Below are positions 17,507 through 24,789 of a stretch of DNA of 36,033 bases, one piece after another. The translations under genes and the position numbers were made by a program. Where the stretch lies: NCBI GenBank assembly GCA_902801155.1, contig CADCHG010000022.1:1-36033 (forward strand), given 5' to 3'. The DNA comes from an uncultured Prevotellaceae bacterium (GTDB taxonomy: Bacteria; Bacteroidota; Bacteroidia; Bacteroidales; Bacteroidaceae). Position 1 is the stretch's first letter; each line of letters opens with the position of its first letter. The notes under the pieces are model-generated. The model had not been told where the DNA came from and made no database searches. It saw only the letters and a program-made list of their open reading frames with translations.

Positions 17507-17543
17507 GTCTATATAATTACGAATTACTAATTACCATTTTTGA

Positions 17544-17581
17544 GTTTAGTGTTTAGAGTTTAGGGTTTAGTGTTTAGAGTT
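17544..17581 (+). repeat. Two tandem copies of GTTTAGTGTTTAGAGTT
   Basis: Exact 17-base copies at 17544-17560 and 17565-17581 with a 21-base period, within purL's upstream region. A third exact copy lies inside the PD40 gene at 10447-10463. Confidence 0.75.
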
Positions 17582-17584
17582 TAG

Positions 17585-17695
17585 TTGCTTTCGCATTTAG
17601 AAAAACCAATTAAAACAAAAGAATACAAAATAAAACATTTTGTTTTTATATGTTTTTATTGGTTTTATCCTGTTTTTTTAAGATGGCGAAAGCAA
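17585..17695. repeat. TTGCTTTCGC-family element, copy 3: ~111-bp imperfect palindrome
   Basis: TTGCTTTCGC at 17585-17594 and GCGAAAGCAA at 17686-17695 are exact inverted ends. The interior is an imperfect palindrome rich in A on the left and T on the right. The right arm (17641-17695) matches 8961-9010. No ORF is inside and no clear target-site duplication is seen. The shape is that of a MITE or a structured intergenic element. It makes up a third of the 325-base gap 17507-17831, whose remainder holds the GTTTAG repeat and a promoter. Confidence 0.75.
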
Positions 17696-17736
17696 ATTAC
17701 CCCGCAACCATCACCCAACACCCAAATTACAAGTTG

Positions 17737-17767
17737 CAAAATTACTAAAAAAACGCGACAAATCAAA
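17737..17767 (-). promoter_or_regulatory. Predicted purL promoter
   Basis: Minus strand: TTTG (17764-17767), 19-base spacer, TAATTTTG (17737-17744). The long leader to purL would include the whole 17585-17695 palindrome. Confidence 0.5.
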
Positions 17768-17831
17768 ATCTTTTCTTCGAAAAGTGATGAAAACACGCGT
17801 ATTGCCCCACTAAGACATTAACTGGTGGCTT

Positions 17832-18857
17832 TTACAATGCGGAAAAATGGTTAACCTCTTCCATTCCTGCGAGCTGGCTCTTGGTCTTTTCATCGGCAGG
17901 ATACATCTCGGAATATTTTCCATAGTCCTGCCTCATAATTTCTTCCGAGGTTGGCTCCATAGTATCGGTATATTCACGCTCAACTACGAAGAATGTATCC
18001 TCGCAGTCATTCTCCCATGAAAATTTTTCCTTGCGTGAAAATTTGATATGCCTGTAACGGTGGTATGATTTCAGGTCAAAAATGGTAGGAGCCTCTGTCC
18101 CGTCTGCATCATAAACCTCAGTAGAATTGTCTTCTGAACGTATTGATTCGTATCCGAACAGGTTTAATTTCCTTTGTGACTTGGGATAGAGTAGGTCGCA
18201 TGACAGTACAACCTCTCTCTTGTCTGGATAGACTTCATATCTGCCTATTTGCGTAGAGTCTCCAAAGACAATATCTCCCTCTATTCGTTTCCTTTTGTTC
18301 TTCAATGTCTCCTCATACAGAGACCGCTTTTCCATACCCGCAAGACCCGGATTGAAACCTATCATAACAGCACGATTTTTCTGGATAATATCCTTATTCG
18401 TCGTCTGAAACATGCGGCAGATGGCATTTCCGTTTTTTACTTTCCTGCTCTTTGTGTCGATGAAGAACTCTCTTACTCCATCAATATAATATTTCATACA
18501 TGAATCAACATACTGAACATTTCGGAAAAAGACCTTACAATGGTAGTATTTCTTCATCTTTGCCGTAACAACAAGGTCTGGCATAGTATAGCTTTTGGGT
18601 GACATGACAACCGAGGTGTTATCATCACAGATAAACTTCTTCGGCTCGTAGCAAATATGGGAAACATAGTATGCACGTCCTTTTTTCAGATTGATATTGC
18701 CGTTCATGTCTGTACGCCCTATATAGTTTCCGTCGGCATCACAAACTGTGGCGCTGAATATAGGAGTCTTGGTTAAAGAATCTGTTAATGTAATGTTTTG
18801 GGCAATACCTGTAAGTTTGCCAAGGAAAAGAAATAGCACAAAGATAAAATTTCTCAT
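17832..18857 (-). CDS. Secreted protein with carboxypeptidase-regulatory-like domain
   Basis: Exported protein of unknown function. A signal peptide covers about residues 1-19 (hydrophobic core then GIAQ). Residues about 22-95 have the CarboxypepD_reg-like beta-sandwich pattern (SLTKTPIFSATVCDADGNYI, then GRTDMNGN), ending in PDLVVT. This is the same small domain that begins SusC-type proteins and many Bacteroidota surface proteins. No plug or barrel follows; the remaining 245 residues are not recognised. At 341 residues it appears complete. A promoter inside the repeat module at 18974-19005 points to it. The GC-richer leader of about 110 bases (18858-18967) is unexplained. Confidence 0.7.
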   Translation of the reverse strand: MRNFIFVLFLFLGKLTGIAQNITLTDSLTKTPIFSATVCDADGNYIGRTDMNGNINLKKGRAYYVSHICYEPKKFICDDNTSVVMSPKSYTMPDLVVTAKMKKYYHCKVFFRNVQYVDSCMKYYIDGVREFFIDTKSRKVKNGNAICRMFQTTNKDIIQKNRAVMIGFNPGLAGMEKRSLYEETLKNKRKRIEGDIVFGDSTQIGRYEVYPDKREVVLSCDLLYPKSQRKLNLFGYESIRSEDNSTEVYDADGTEAPTIFDLKSYHRYRHIKFSRKEKFSWENDCEDTFFVVEREYTDTMEPTSEEIMRQDYGKYSEMYPADEKTKSQLAGMEEVNHFSAL

Positions 18858-18973
18858 ATAGTTGTAATTTTGTAAGAATCAATTGATTATCGTAGATTTG
18901 CCTTATCCCCGATTGCCGATGCCAAATGTCCGGGTTTCAAGGGCGAGGAGACTTTTTTTGATAAAATCGTTTG

Positions 18974-19005
18974 CAAATATAATACAAAGTTTACATACGC
19001 AACAA
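18974..19005 (-). promoter_or_regulatory. Promoter within module copy 1
   Basis: Minus strand: TTG (19003-19005), 21-base spacer, TATATTTG (18974-18981). It would start transcription of the 17832-18857 gene with a leader of about 110 bases. Confidence 0.6.
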
Positions 19006-19272
19006 GTTTTTTGTATTGTTTGTCCTTTTTTTGTATTCATTAATAGGAATGATTTATGTGTGCAACTTCTTCTGCCGCCATTCCTTCGATGATAATACCA
19101 TTATAATACCATAATATTACCATTATAATACCATAATAATACCATAAACTATGGTAATATAATGGTATCTTTATGGTGATTTTATAGTATTTCTATGGTA
19201 TTTACATAGGAGCCACAACGAAGGCACGACGGGATTATTCCCTACCTTTCACCTTGGAAAAGGGACAAAAAA

Positions 19273-19298
19273 GTTGCGTGCCGTTTCTGACACGCAAC
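19273..19298 (-). terminator. Terminator of the ATP-grasp/alpha-E cassette
   Basis: Minus strand: GTTGCGTG, ten-base loop, CACGCAAC, then TTTTTTTG. A perfect 8-bp GC-rich stem with a T-run, about 40 bases after the last cassette stop. Confidence 0.85.
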
Positions 19299-19337
19299 CA
19301 TTGGGGAAAAAACAACTGTTGAGATGAGTGGGATGTG

Positions 19338-20267
19338 CTAATGTCGCTGAATCCTGTAGATGATGTTGTGCTCGAGGGCTAACGGCCTGTTGTGAGCGAA
19401 GAATACAATGCCTGACTCAGGGGCTTTTACCTCTTCAAGCACGGAGCAGTCGTAAGGGGCGAGTATTCGGGCGAGGGTGTCGCCACGATGGACATTCTGT
19501 CCGGCACCGACCACTCGGTAGAATATTCCGGCACGGTGGGCGCGGATGTTGATAAGCTCTTCTTCTTCCATGAGGATGCTCTCGTAGCCAATGCTCCGCA
19601 CCTCGTATTGGCTCACGCCTATCTTGTTGAGGAAACGTAGTATGGAGTCAATGGTCTGGTCGGATGTGGAATGCTCAACGTGGTTTGTCTGACCTGCATA
19701 GATGCTGAACGCCTTGGTGTTCCATAGTTGCCAGTTATAGTTGAGAAGCGTGGTGTCGTAGGGAAGGGGGATGCGTGTGGTGACGAATGGAAGTCCGAAG
19801 AGTCGGGCATCGGCAATATCCTCATAGCCGGTCTTCAGGATACGGACGTGGGGAACGAAGTCGCCGGGGATGTAGAAGCTTGCCATCTGTATGCCGAACT
19901 CGAATCCTTCGAGGCACTTGAAAATAGCGGCTGCGATGCGCTGGGTTGTTTCGCCCTTGTCGTATCCGGGGAACATGCGGTTGATGTCGGTGTTGTCCAT
20001 CGTCCAGAAACGTCGTGATACGTTCATGGAGAATGGGTTGCATGAAGGGATGACGAGGATGCGCTTACCTTTTGCTATCTTGCCCTCTGCCTCAATCTCC
20101 GTAATGCGTTGGATCAGTCGGGCACAGATATATTGCTGCTGAATCTCGTCGCCTCGCATAGCACCTACGATGGCAACGGTCTTTTCGCCCTCACCAAACC
20201 AATATCCGTTGATGCGGAACTCATCACGATAGGGTGACGACATGCTGTATAGTGTTACTTTTTCCAT
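19338..20267 (-). CDS. Aspartoacylase/succinylglutamate-desuccinylase-family protein lacking zinc ligands
   Basis: M14-type fold of the AstE/AspA family, paralogous to the gene just upstream. From the ATG at 20267, 4 bases after the neighbour's stop, it has 309 residues. The family motif GxHGDE reads GAMRGDE (35-41), so the zinc-binding His is Arg38. The second ligand motif DVHS aligns with QMAS, placing Ala129 at the His position. Only Glu41 remains. The structural block CNPFSMNVSRRFWTMDNTDI with NRMFPG is kept, as is the C-terminal beta-barrel domain (about 235-309). It therefore looks folded and conserved but not a standard zinc hydrolase; it may partner or regulate the active twin. Upstream in-frame codons to 20372 overlap the neighbour and are rejected. 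Last gene of the cassette. Confidence 0.85.
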   Translation of the reverse strand: MEKVTLYSMSSPYRDEFRINGYWFGEGEKTVAIVGAMRGDEIQQQYICARLIQRITEIEAEGKIAKGKRILVIPSCNPFSMNVSRRFWTMDNTDINRMFPGYDKGETTQRIAAAIFKCLEGFEFGIQMASFYIPGDFVPHVRILKTGYEDIADARLFGLPFVTTRIPLPYDTTLLNYNWQLWNTKAFSIYAGQTNHVEHSTSDQTIDSILRFLNKIGVSQYEVRSIGYESILMEEEELINIRAHRAGIFYRVVGAGQNVHRGDTLARILAPYDCSVLEEVKAPESGIVFFAHNRPLALEHNIIYRIQRH

Positions 20268-20271
20268 TAGG

Positions 20272-21207
20272 TTATTCTTTGATCTTAAATATTCTTGCCA
20301 TGAGTGAACCTTCGTAAACGATAGGGTAGGCGCGGATGGTGAAGAGGAATCCGTGACAGGGAGAGACGACACGGCTGAGTATCTTTCCTTCGAGAGGTGA
20401 TACTATCTGACCTATCTCATCGCCTTCATCAACCATCTTGCCTGTGGTCATGTCGGTAAGGAAGATGCCGCTTGCCTCCGCGTTGAGGAATTCCACGCTG
20501 TCGCCCTTACATACATACGGCAACTCTTTTAGTTGGGTGTCGTCCACATCACCGCTCCACATCTCCATTTCCCTCATGAGGTTGAGTATGCCTGTGACGA
20601 GTCGGATGCACATCTTGCGGTTGATACGCTCACCTACACCCATTTCTGCCACCAGACAAGGAGTGCCGGTGGAGTTGAGCGAGTGGGCAAGGGTGGATTC
20701 GAGTACGGTGGCGGCATCGTGAACCCAGATGAAATCGATACCGAGATGATGGGCAAGAGGTACAAGCGTTTCTTCATCATTCACGTTGATACGTACCTGT
20801 GGTGTCTCACGTAGGTAGAGGTTGCTCGAATGAACATCGAGAACTAGGTCTGCGCCCTTCAGGTCCTCGATAATCTGATAGGCTGCCTGTTCGGCAAGCG
20901 TTCCGTGCTTTATGCCTGGGAAGATACGGTTCATGTCGAGGTCGAAATTCGGAATGCCACGTTGTATGGTGTCTATGCCGAGTGGGTTGAGAGCTGGGTA
21001 AATCTCAACAATGCCGTTAAGCTGATTGATATTCGCCTGAATAATCCTCACAAGCTCATAGCATACCATTTGTCCCTCGAGTTCGTCACCGTGGGTACCA
21101 GTCACGATGCAGACGCGCTTCGTGCCAGTACCGTTTGTTATTACGTTCTTCTGAATGCGAAACTGCTCATCAATAGGCAGTTCGGAAGATATTATGGTTT
21201 TAATCAT
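20272..21207 (-). CDS. Aspartoacylase/succinylglutamate-desuccinylase-family zinc hydrolase
   Basis: Predicted zinc-dependent amide hydrolase of the M14-like AstE/AspA family; substrate unknown, probably an N-acyl amino acid or a C-terminal amide of whatever the cassette makes. Zinc ligands are intact: GTHGDE with His39 and Glu42, and DVHSS with His126. The candidate catalytic Glu188 is in VAEMGVGE. The substrate-site block NPLGIDTIQRGIPNFDLDMN is at 74-93, with RIFPG following. The C-terminal domain (about 225-311) is a small beta-barrel of the hammerhead type seen in the family. It has 311 residues, a normal length. It lies 31 bases after the transglutaminase-like gene behind an AAAGGAGGAG ribosome site and 4 bases before its degenerate twin. 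Confidence 0.88.
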   Translation of the reverse strand: MIKTIISSELPIDEQFRIQKNVITNGTGTKRVCIVTGTHGDELEGQMVCYELVRIIQANINQLNGIVEIYPALNPLGIDTIQRGIPNFDLDMNRIFPGIKHGTLAEQAAYQIIEDLKGADLVLDVHSSNLYLRETPQVRINVNDEETLVPLAHHLGIDFIWVHDAATVLESTLAHSLNSTGTPCLVAEMGVGERINRKMCIRLVTGILNLMREMEMWSGDVDDTQLKELPYVCKGDSVEFLNAEASGIFLTDMTTGKMVDEGDEIGQIVSPLEGKILSRVVSPCHGFLFTIRAYPIVYEGSLMARIFKIKE

Positions 21208-21238
21208 AGTAATAAAACTCCTCCTTTGGGGGCTTTTC

Positions 21239-22018
21239 TTAAACTTCTTTTAAGATTACACTAATCCTCGTTTCCTGATTCGAGAAACCATTGTATTGCC
21301 CCCTTGACACGGGGCAGTCGGCAGCATCACGCCCATGGGCAAGCTTCACGTAGCCTAAGTCTATAATGTGATCATTGGTGGGGTCGAAACCGAACCAGTA
21401 GCTCTGTTGGGTATCAAACACCTCTACCCATGCGTGAGTCTCACCAGTACCCTCGACGAATCCGCATACATATCGCGCATGAATACCGAAATGACGGCAT
21501 ACGGCTATCATCAGATGTGCAAAGTCCTGACACACACCCTTTCCCGAATCAATGACCTCCTGTGCCGTTGTCTCGATATCTGTGGATTGAGGTGCGTAGG
21601 TAAGGATGGAATTGATATGACGCATAATTGACTCCGCCTTTTCCATACAACTCATTTCAGCCATGGGAAAATTGAGTTTTAATGAAGTGAATGAATGAAG
21701 AGATGTGAGATGTGTTGGCTGGAGCCATACGGAAATAGGCAAGGAGTCACTATGTATCCTGTATGTCTGCATTGAGACAATTCCTGTACTTACATAAGCC
21801 AGAGAGCGATGCAGTTCACGATTGCCTCCATAGACGATACGGTTTTTGAATGTGTCTGTACCGTGGTGCTTCCAGTAGTCGGGAGGCAGAATCAGATGCT
21901 CCTCTTCCACGCTCATATACTCGCCTAATACTGGTTGGCAACGAATGAGACATTCATGGTTGCCGACAGGTTCGGAGAATGAAACGATGGTGTTGTAACA
22001 GTACAGGTATCTTTTCAT
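21239..22018 (-). CDS. Transglutaminase-like cysteine peptidase-fold protein (COG1305 type)
   Basis: Papain-like transglutaminase-core protein, cytosolic by lack of a signal peptide. An N-terminal beta-rich region (about 1-115) is followed by the catalytic core. The triad is complete: Cys163 in GKGVCQDFAH, His195 in THAWVEVF, Asp212 in FDPTND. At 259 residues it matches the stand-alone type found next to alpha-E and circularly permuted ATP-grasp genes. In that context it is predicted (by published comparative genomics of ATP-grasp amidoligases) to act as a peptidase or amide-transferring enzyme on the product; no substrate is established. Its ATG overlaps the stop of the alpha-E gene (ATGA), showing translational coupling. 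Confidence 0.9.
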   Translation of the reverse strand: MKRYLYCYNTIVSFSEPVGNHECLIRCQPVLGEYMSVEEEHLILPPDYWKHHGTDTFKNRIVYGGNRELHRSLAYVSTGIVSMQTYRIHSDSLPISVWLQPTHLTSLHSFTSLKLNFPMAEMSCMEKAESIMRHINSILTYAPQSTDIETTAQEVIDSGKGVCQDFAHLMIAVCRHFGIHARYVCGFVEGTGETHAWVEVFDTQQSYWFGFDPTNDHIIDLGYVKLAHGRDAADCPVSRGQYNGFSNQETRISVILKEV

Positions 22019-22713
22019 ATCTTAATCATTTTGTTAATATACTTCGTTACCTTCTGCTTGTATTCCTCGTTTGAGAGGTCGAAAGCCTCTTCCACGATGA
22101 GCGCGTCGAGCTGTCCGGCAACGTCGCTGTCAACCGATGCCGGCAGTTCGTTGAGGTGTTTCTTCAGATGTCTGTAAGCGAGGGTTATGCGTTTGAAATC
22201 ATCGCTATAGCGTAGCATCATATCTAGAAACTCCACATGACGGCCAATCATCATGATGTTGAGAATGCGAGTGTTATATATACGCTGTTCGGCAGAGCCC
22301 CAAAAGGCGAGCGACCAGTCGGTGATGTACTGGAGTAGCGTCATGTTTATCTTGTTATCCTTTTTGCATTTCTTCATCAAGGCAATGCTCATCTCTATGT
22401 ATGATAGTGTCTCGGTATAGATATCCTCGCGAAGGAGAATGGCATTGTCCATGGCACGGTTGAGGGCAGAGAATACGCTTGAAGGGTTTGTCTCGTCATA
22501 TACCATTCCAAGTGCGAACTCCTCGTTGCTGGAATATTTATGCGCTGGGTCGAGTGTTTCCCTGAGATGGTGGTAGCTCTCTGGATTACCGTCAATCATT
22601 TGGTCGTAGCACTTTCGCAGAAAGTGCAGCGTCATATAGACACGCTCTTGATAACGACCGAGCCAGTATAGCTGATTGGCTTTGCTTGCAGATATAATTA
22701 AGTTCTTTGTCAT
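22015..22713 (-). CDS. Alpha-E domain protein (COG2307 type)
   Basis: All-helical protein of the alpha-E family, of unknown biochemical role but tightly linked to circularly permuted ATP-grasp and transglutaminase genes. From the ATG at 22713 it has 232 residues and starts with the family signature SKANQLYWLGRYQERV (about 9-24); R19, E22 and R23 are of the conserved kind. Typical family members are nearer 300 residues, so this is a short form lacking part of the C-terminus. A GTG further up (22749) would add 12 residues encoded by a C/G-rich repeat; the ATG is preferred because it gives the normal N-terminus. It overlaps the transglutaminase start by 4 bases, while 215 bases separate it from the ATP-grasp gene. 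Confidence 0.87.
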   Translation of the reverse strand: MTKNLIISASKANQLYWLGRYQERVYMTLHFLRKCYDQMIDGNPESYHHLRETLDPAHKYSSNEEFALGMVYDETNPSSVFSALNRAMDNAILLREDIYTETLSYIEMSIALMKKCKKDNKINMTLLQYITDWSLAFWGSAEQRIYNTRILNIMMIGRHVEFLDMMLRYSDDFKRITLAYRHLKKHLNELPASVDSDVAGQLDALIVEEAFDLSNEEYKQKVTKYINKMIKI

Positions 22714-22928
22714 ATTATTTGAAAGATTAGCCCCCCATCTTCTCTCCACGGGGGGGGAAGGGAAGCTAATTGATAATTAATAATTGATAATTGAAAATTT
22801 TTTGCTGAAGCTAAACAAGCTAAAGCAAGTGATACACCAATAGCGATAAAAGCTATCTAAAATTCTCTGACACATACTCCGATGTTATTAACATCGGACT
22901 TCCCCTTCGGGGGGAGAAGGAAGGGACG
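22714..22928. repeat. Repeat-rich gap between ATP-grasp and alpha-E genes
   Basis: Contains two C/G-rich blocks (22731-22756 and 22899-22921, members of the CCCCC/GGGGG palindromic family), flanked on one side by TTAGC/GCTAA, and an AT-rich self-complementary stretch near 22764-22795 (ATTGATAATTAATAATTGAT). No promoter matching the Bacteroidota consensus was found, so the downstream genes probably depend on read-through from the ATP-grasp gene. Confidence 0.5.
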
Positions 22929-24260
22929 TTATTCTAGCGAAACCCACGTGTCCTTGAATCCGCCGCCCTGCGATGAATTGACCACATAACTGTTGGGGTT
23001 GCGAGAGAAACGGGTTAGACCGCTTTTCCATACTTTTACGTCCTTGCTGCTGCTTATCACGAAAGCGCGAAGGTCTGCCTTGCGCCATACAAGTTCGTCA
23101 CCTTCAAGAATCTCAAGATCCTTGAACTCCACGACCTCCTGTGCTATCCATCGACGAGGCTCCTTGATTACGAGTTCTTTTAGTTCTGCAAGCCTCTCGG
23201 CTGACAGTTCGCTACCGAACACCACGCCGTAGCCGCCAGCCTCGCTTACATCCTTGATTACGAGCTTGTCGATGTTGGCAAGCACATAGTCGTAATCCTC
23301 CTTGAAGTAGGGCAGATAGGTAGGAGCATTCTGCAATATGCTATCCTCCCCGAGATAGTATTTCACCATCTTAGGCACGAAATAGTATATGCCTTTGTCA
23401 TCAGCCACACCGTTTCCTATGCCATTGATGAGAGCCACTTTTCCAGCTTTGTAGGCTTGCATGACGTTAGGTATTCCGAGCAATGAGGATGATTCGAATA
23501 CCATAGGATCCATATATTCATCGCTTATACGGCGATAAATGCAACCCACGCGCGTCTTCTCGTGGAACATTCCGGCATAATATACAATGTCGTTCTCTAC
23601 GAATAAGTCACCAGGGTAGGCGAGTGTTGCGCCCGTCTTTTCTGCAAGATACGAATGTTCGAAGAATGCTGAGTTATAGCGTCCTGGGGTGAAGATGACG
23701 GAAATGCCACGGTCATCGTTCATATCGTCCATCATATTGCGGAGCAAGTCGGCATAGTTGCGGTTGTCGGCAATGGCATTTGTGGCAAATGTGTAAGGTG
23801 ATACCTTACGGCTCACGCTACGTGCTATCATCGGATAGCTTGCACCAGAAGGGATGCGGAGGTTATCTTCGAGCACATACCATTTGTCATCCTTACCCTC
23901 AACGAGGTCGATGCCAGAGATATGCGAGTAGATTTTTCCTTGTGGATTGATGCCCTCACATTCAGGCATATAGCCTTTTGACGAATAAACAAACTCCTCT
24001 GGTACGATACCTTCCTTGATAATGTTCTTCTCGTGATATATGTCCCATAGGAACATGTTGAGTGCCTTCACACGCTGGCTGAGTCCTTTTTCAAGATATT
24101 CCCAGTCGCTGTGGCTAATCACTCTCGGGACGGAATCAAACGGAAAGAGCTGTTCGTTGAACACACCATTCTTGTAAACACCGAAGCGAACTCCATACCG
24201 CTCCATCCATCTGTTTACCGTATCCCTACTACTTGTTAATTCTTTAATGCTAATACTCAT
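22929..24260 (-). CDS. Circularly permuted ATP-grasp protein (COG2308 type)
   Basis: Predicted ATP-dependent carboxylate-amine/thiol ligase of the circularly permuted ATP-grasp family, the presumed synthetic enzyme of the cassette. Motifs of the family are present: DNLRIPSGASYPM (132-144), NGIGNGVADDK (279-289), LVIKDVSEAGGYGV (333-346), ADLRAF (395-400) and the C-terminal NSSQGGGFKDTWV (428-440). The 443 residues are near normal length for the family. No signal peptide or membrane segment. It is the first gene of the cassette, with its own promoter at 24312-24342. Product unknown; by family analogy it forms a peptide-like bond, perhaps on a small peptide or a protein tail. The family assignment is firm, the reaction is inference. 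Confidence 0.9.
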   Translation of the reverse strand: MSISIKELTSSRDTVNRWMERYGVRFGVYKNGVFNEQLFPFDSVPRVISHSDWEYLEKGLSQRVKALNMFLWDIYHEKNIIKEGIVPEEFVYSSKGYMPECEGINPQGKIYSHISGIDLVEGKDDKWYVLEDNLRIPSGASYPMIARSVSRKVSPYTFATNAIADNRNYADLLRNMMDDMNDDRGISVIFTPGRYNSAFFEHSYLAEKTGATLAYPGDLFVENDIVYYAGMFHEKTRVGCIYRRISDEYMDPMVFESSSLLGIPNVMQAYKAGKVALINGIGNGVADDKGIYYFVPKMVKYYLGEDSILQNAPTYLPYFKEDYDYVLANIDKLVIKDVSEAGGYGVVFGSELSAERLAELKELVIKEPRRWIAQEVVEFKDLEILEGDELVWRKADLRAFVISSSKDVKVWKSGLTRFSRNPNSYVVNSSQGGGFKDTWVSLE

Positions 24261-24311
24261 CTCAATAATGTGTTTGTGTTGTTGTTTTACCTAATGTTAT
24301 AAATTCAAGTG

Positions 24312-24342
24312 CAAAGATAAGCAAAATGTAATAAAAAATCAA
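24312..24342 (-). promoter_or_regulatory. Proximal promoter of the ATP-grasp cassette
   Basis: Minus strand: TTG (24340-24342), 20-base spacer, TATCTTTG (24312-24319); leader about 45 bases to the ATG at 24260. Confidence 0.7.
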
Positions 24343-24508
24343 GAAAAGTTAGCAAAAAGAAATGTTGTATCGTTATAATGTTGCATAATGATATTTGTTT
24401 ATGCTGTAAATGTTACAAATGGTAAGAAAATGCTTTGCTTTTGCTTACGAATTGTTATTTATGTTGTAATGGCAACTTGTGTAGCCTTTTGCAAACAAGA
24501 TTTATTTG

Positions 24509-24540
24509 CAAATATAATACAAAGTTTACATACTCAACAA
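24509..24540 (-). promoter_or_regulatory. Promoter within module copy 2
   Basis: Minus strand: TTG (24538-24540), 21-base spacer, TATATTTG (24509-24516). It lies about 250 bases upstream of the ATP-grasp start, behind the proximal promoter. Confidence 0.5.
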
Positions 24541-24763
24541 GCATTTTGTGATGTTTGTCTTTTTTTTGTATTCATTAATAGGAATGATTTATGTGTGCAA
24601 CTTCTTCTGCCGCCATTCCTTCGATGATAATACCATTATAATACCATAAACTATGGTAATATAATGGTATCTTTATGGTGATTTTATGGTATTTACATAG
24701 GAACTATAGCGAAGGCACGACGGGATTATTCCCTACCTTTCGCCTTGTAAAAAGGGAAAAAAA

Positions 24764-24789
24764 GTTGCGTGCCATTTCTGACACGCAAC
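24764..24789 (-). terminator. Terminator of amt
   Basis: Same hairpin as 19273-19298: GTTGCGTG, ten-base loop, CACGCAAC, then TTTTTTTC on the minus strand. It begins about 100 bases after the amt stop. Confidence 0.8.

Larger units (their letters stand above)
18971..19299 (-). repeat. Terminator-promoter module, copy 1 (partner 24506-24790)
   Basis: About 329 bases nearly identical, in the same orientation, to 24506-24790. The main difference is about 40 extra bases of TACCATTATAA-type repeats and a small insertion (TAGTATTTC). One end is the stem of a minus-strand terminator for the upstream cassette, and the other end is the -7 box of a minus-strand promoter for the next gene. Similarity stops sharply at both ends. 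Only very short ORFs are present. With the leader this accounts for the gene-less 18858-19337. Confidence 0.9.

Noticed and set aside
17507-17735. Purine riboswitch in the purL leader
   Set aside because: The leader is AT-rich repeat and palindrome; I could not identify the three-way-junction core of a purine aptamer.
18883-19092. Short plus-strand ORFs in both module copies with shared peptide NRNDLCVQLLLPPFLR
   Set aside because: The similarity is explained by nucleotide identity of the duplicated module. Upstream parts differ freely and indels are not kept in multiples of three, so there is no sign of selection on protein.
20268-20372. Upstream start for the degenerate aspartoacylase-like gene
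   Set aside because: It would overlap 100 bases of the neighbouring gene and add low-complexity residues (SSSPSAPT); the ATG at 20267 follows the neighbour's stop by 4 bases and aligns with the twin's start.
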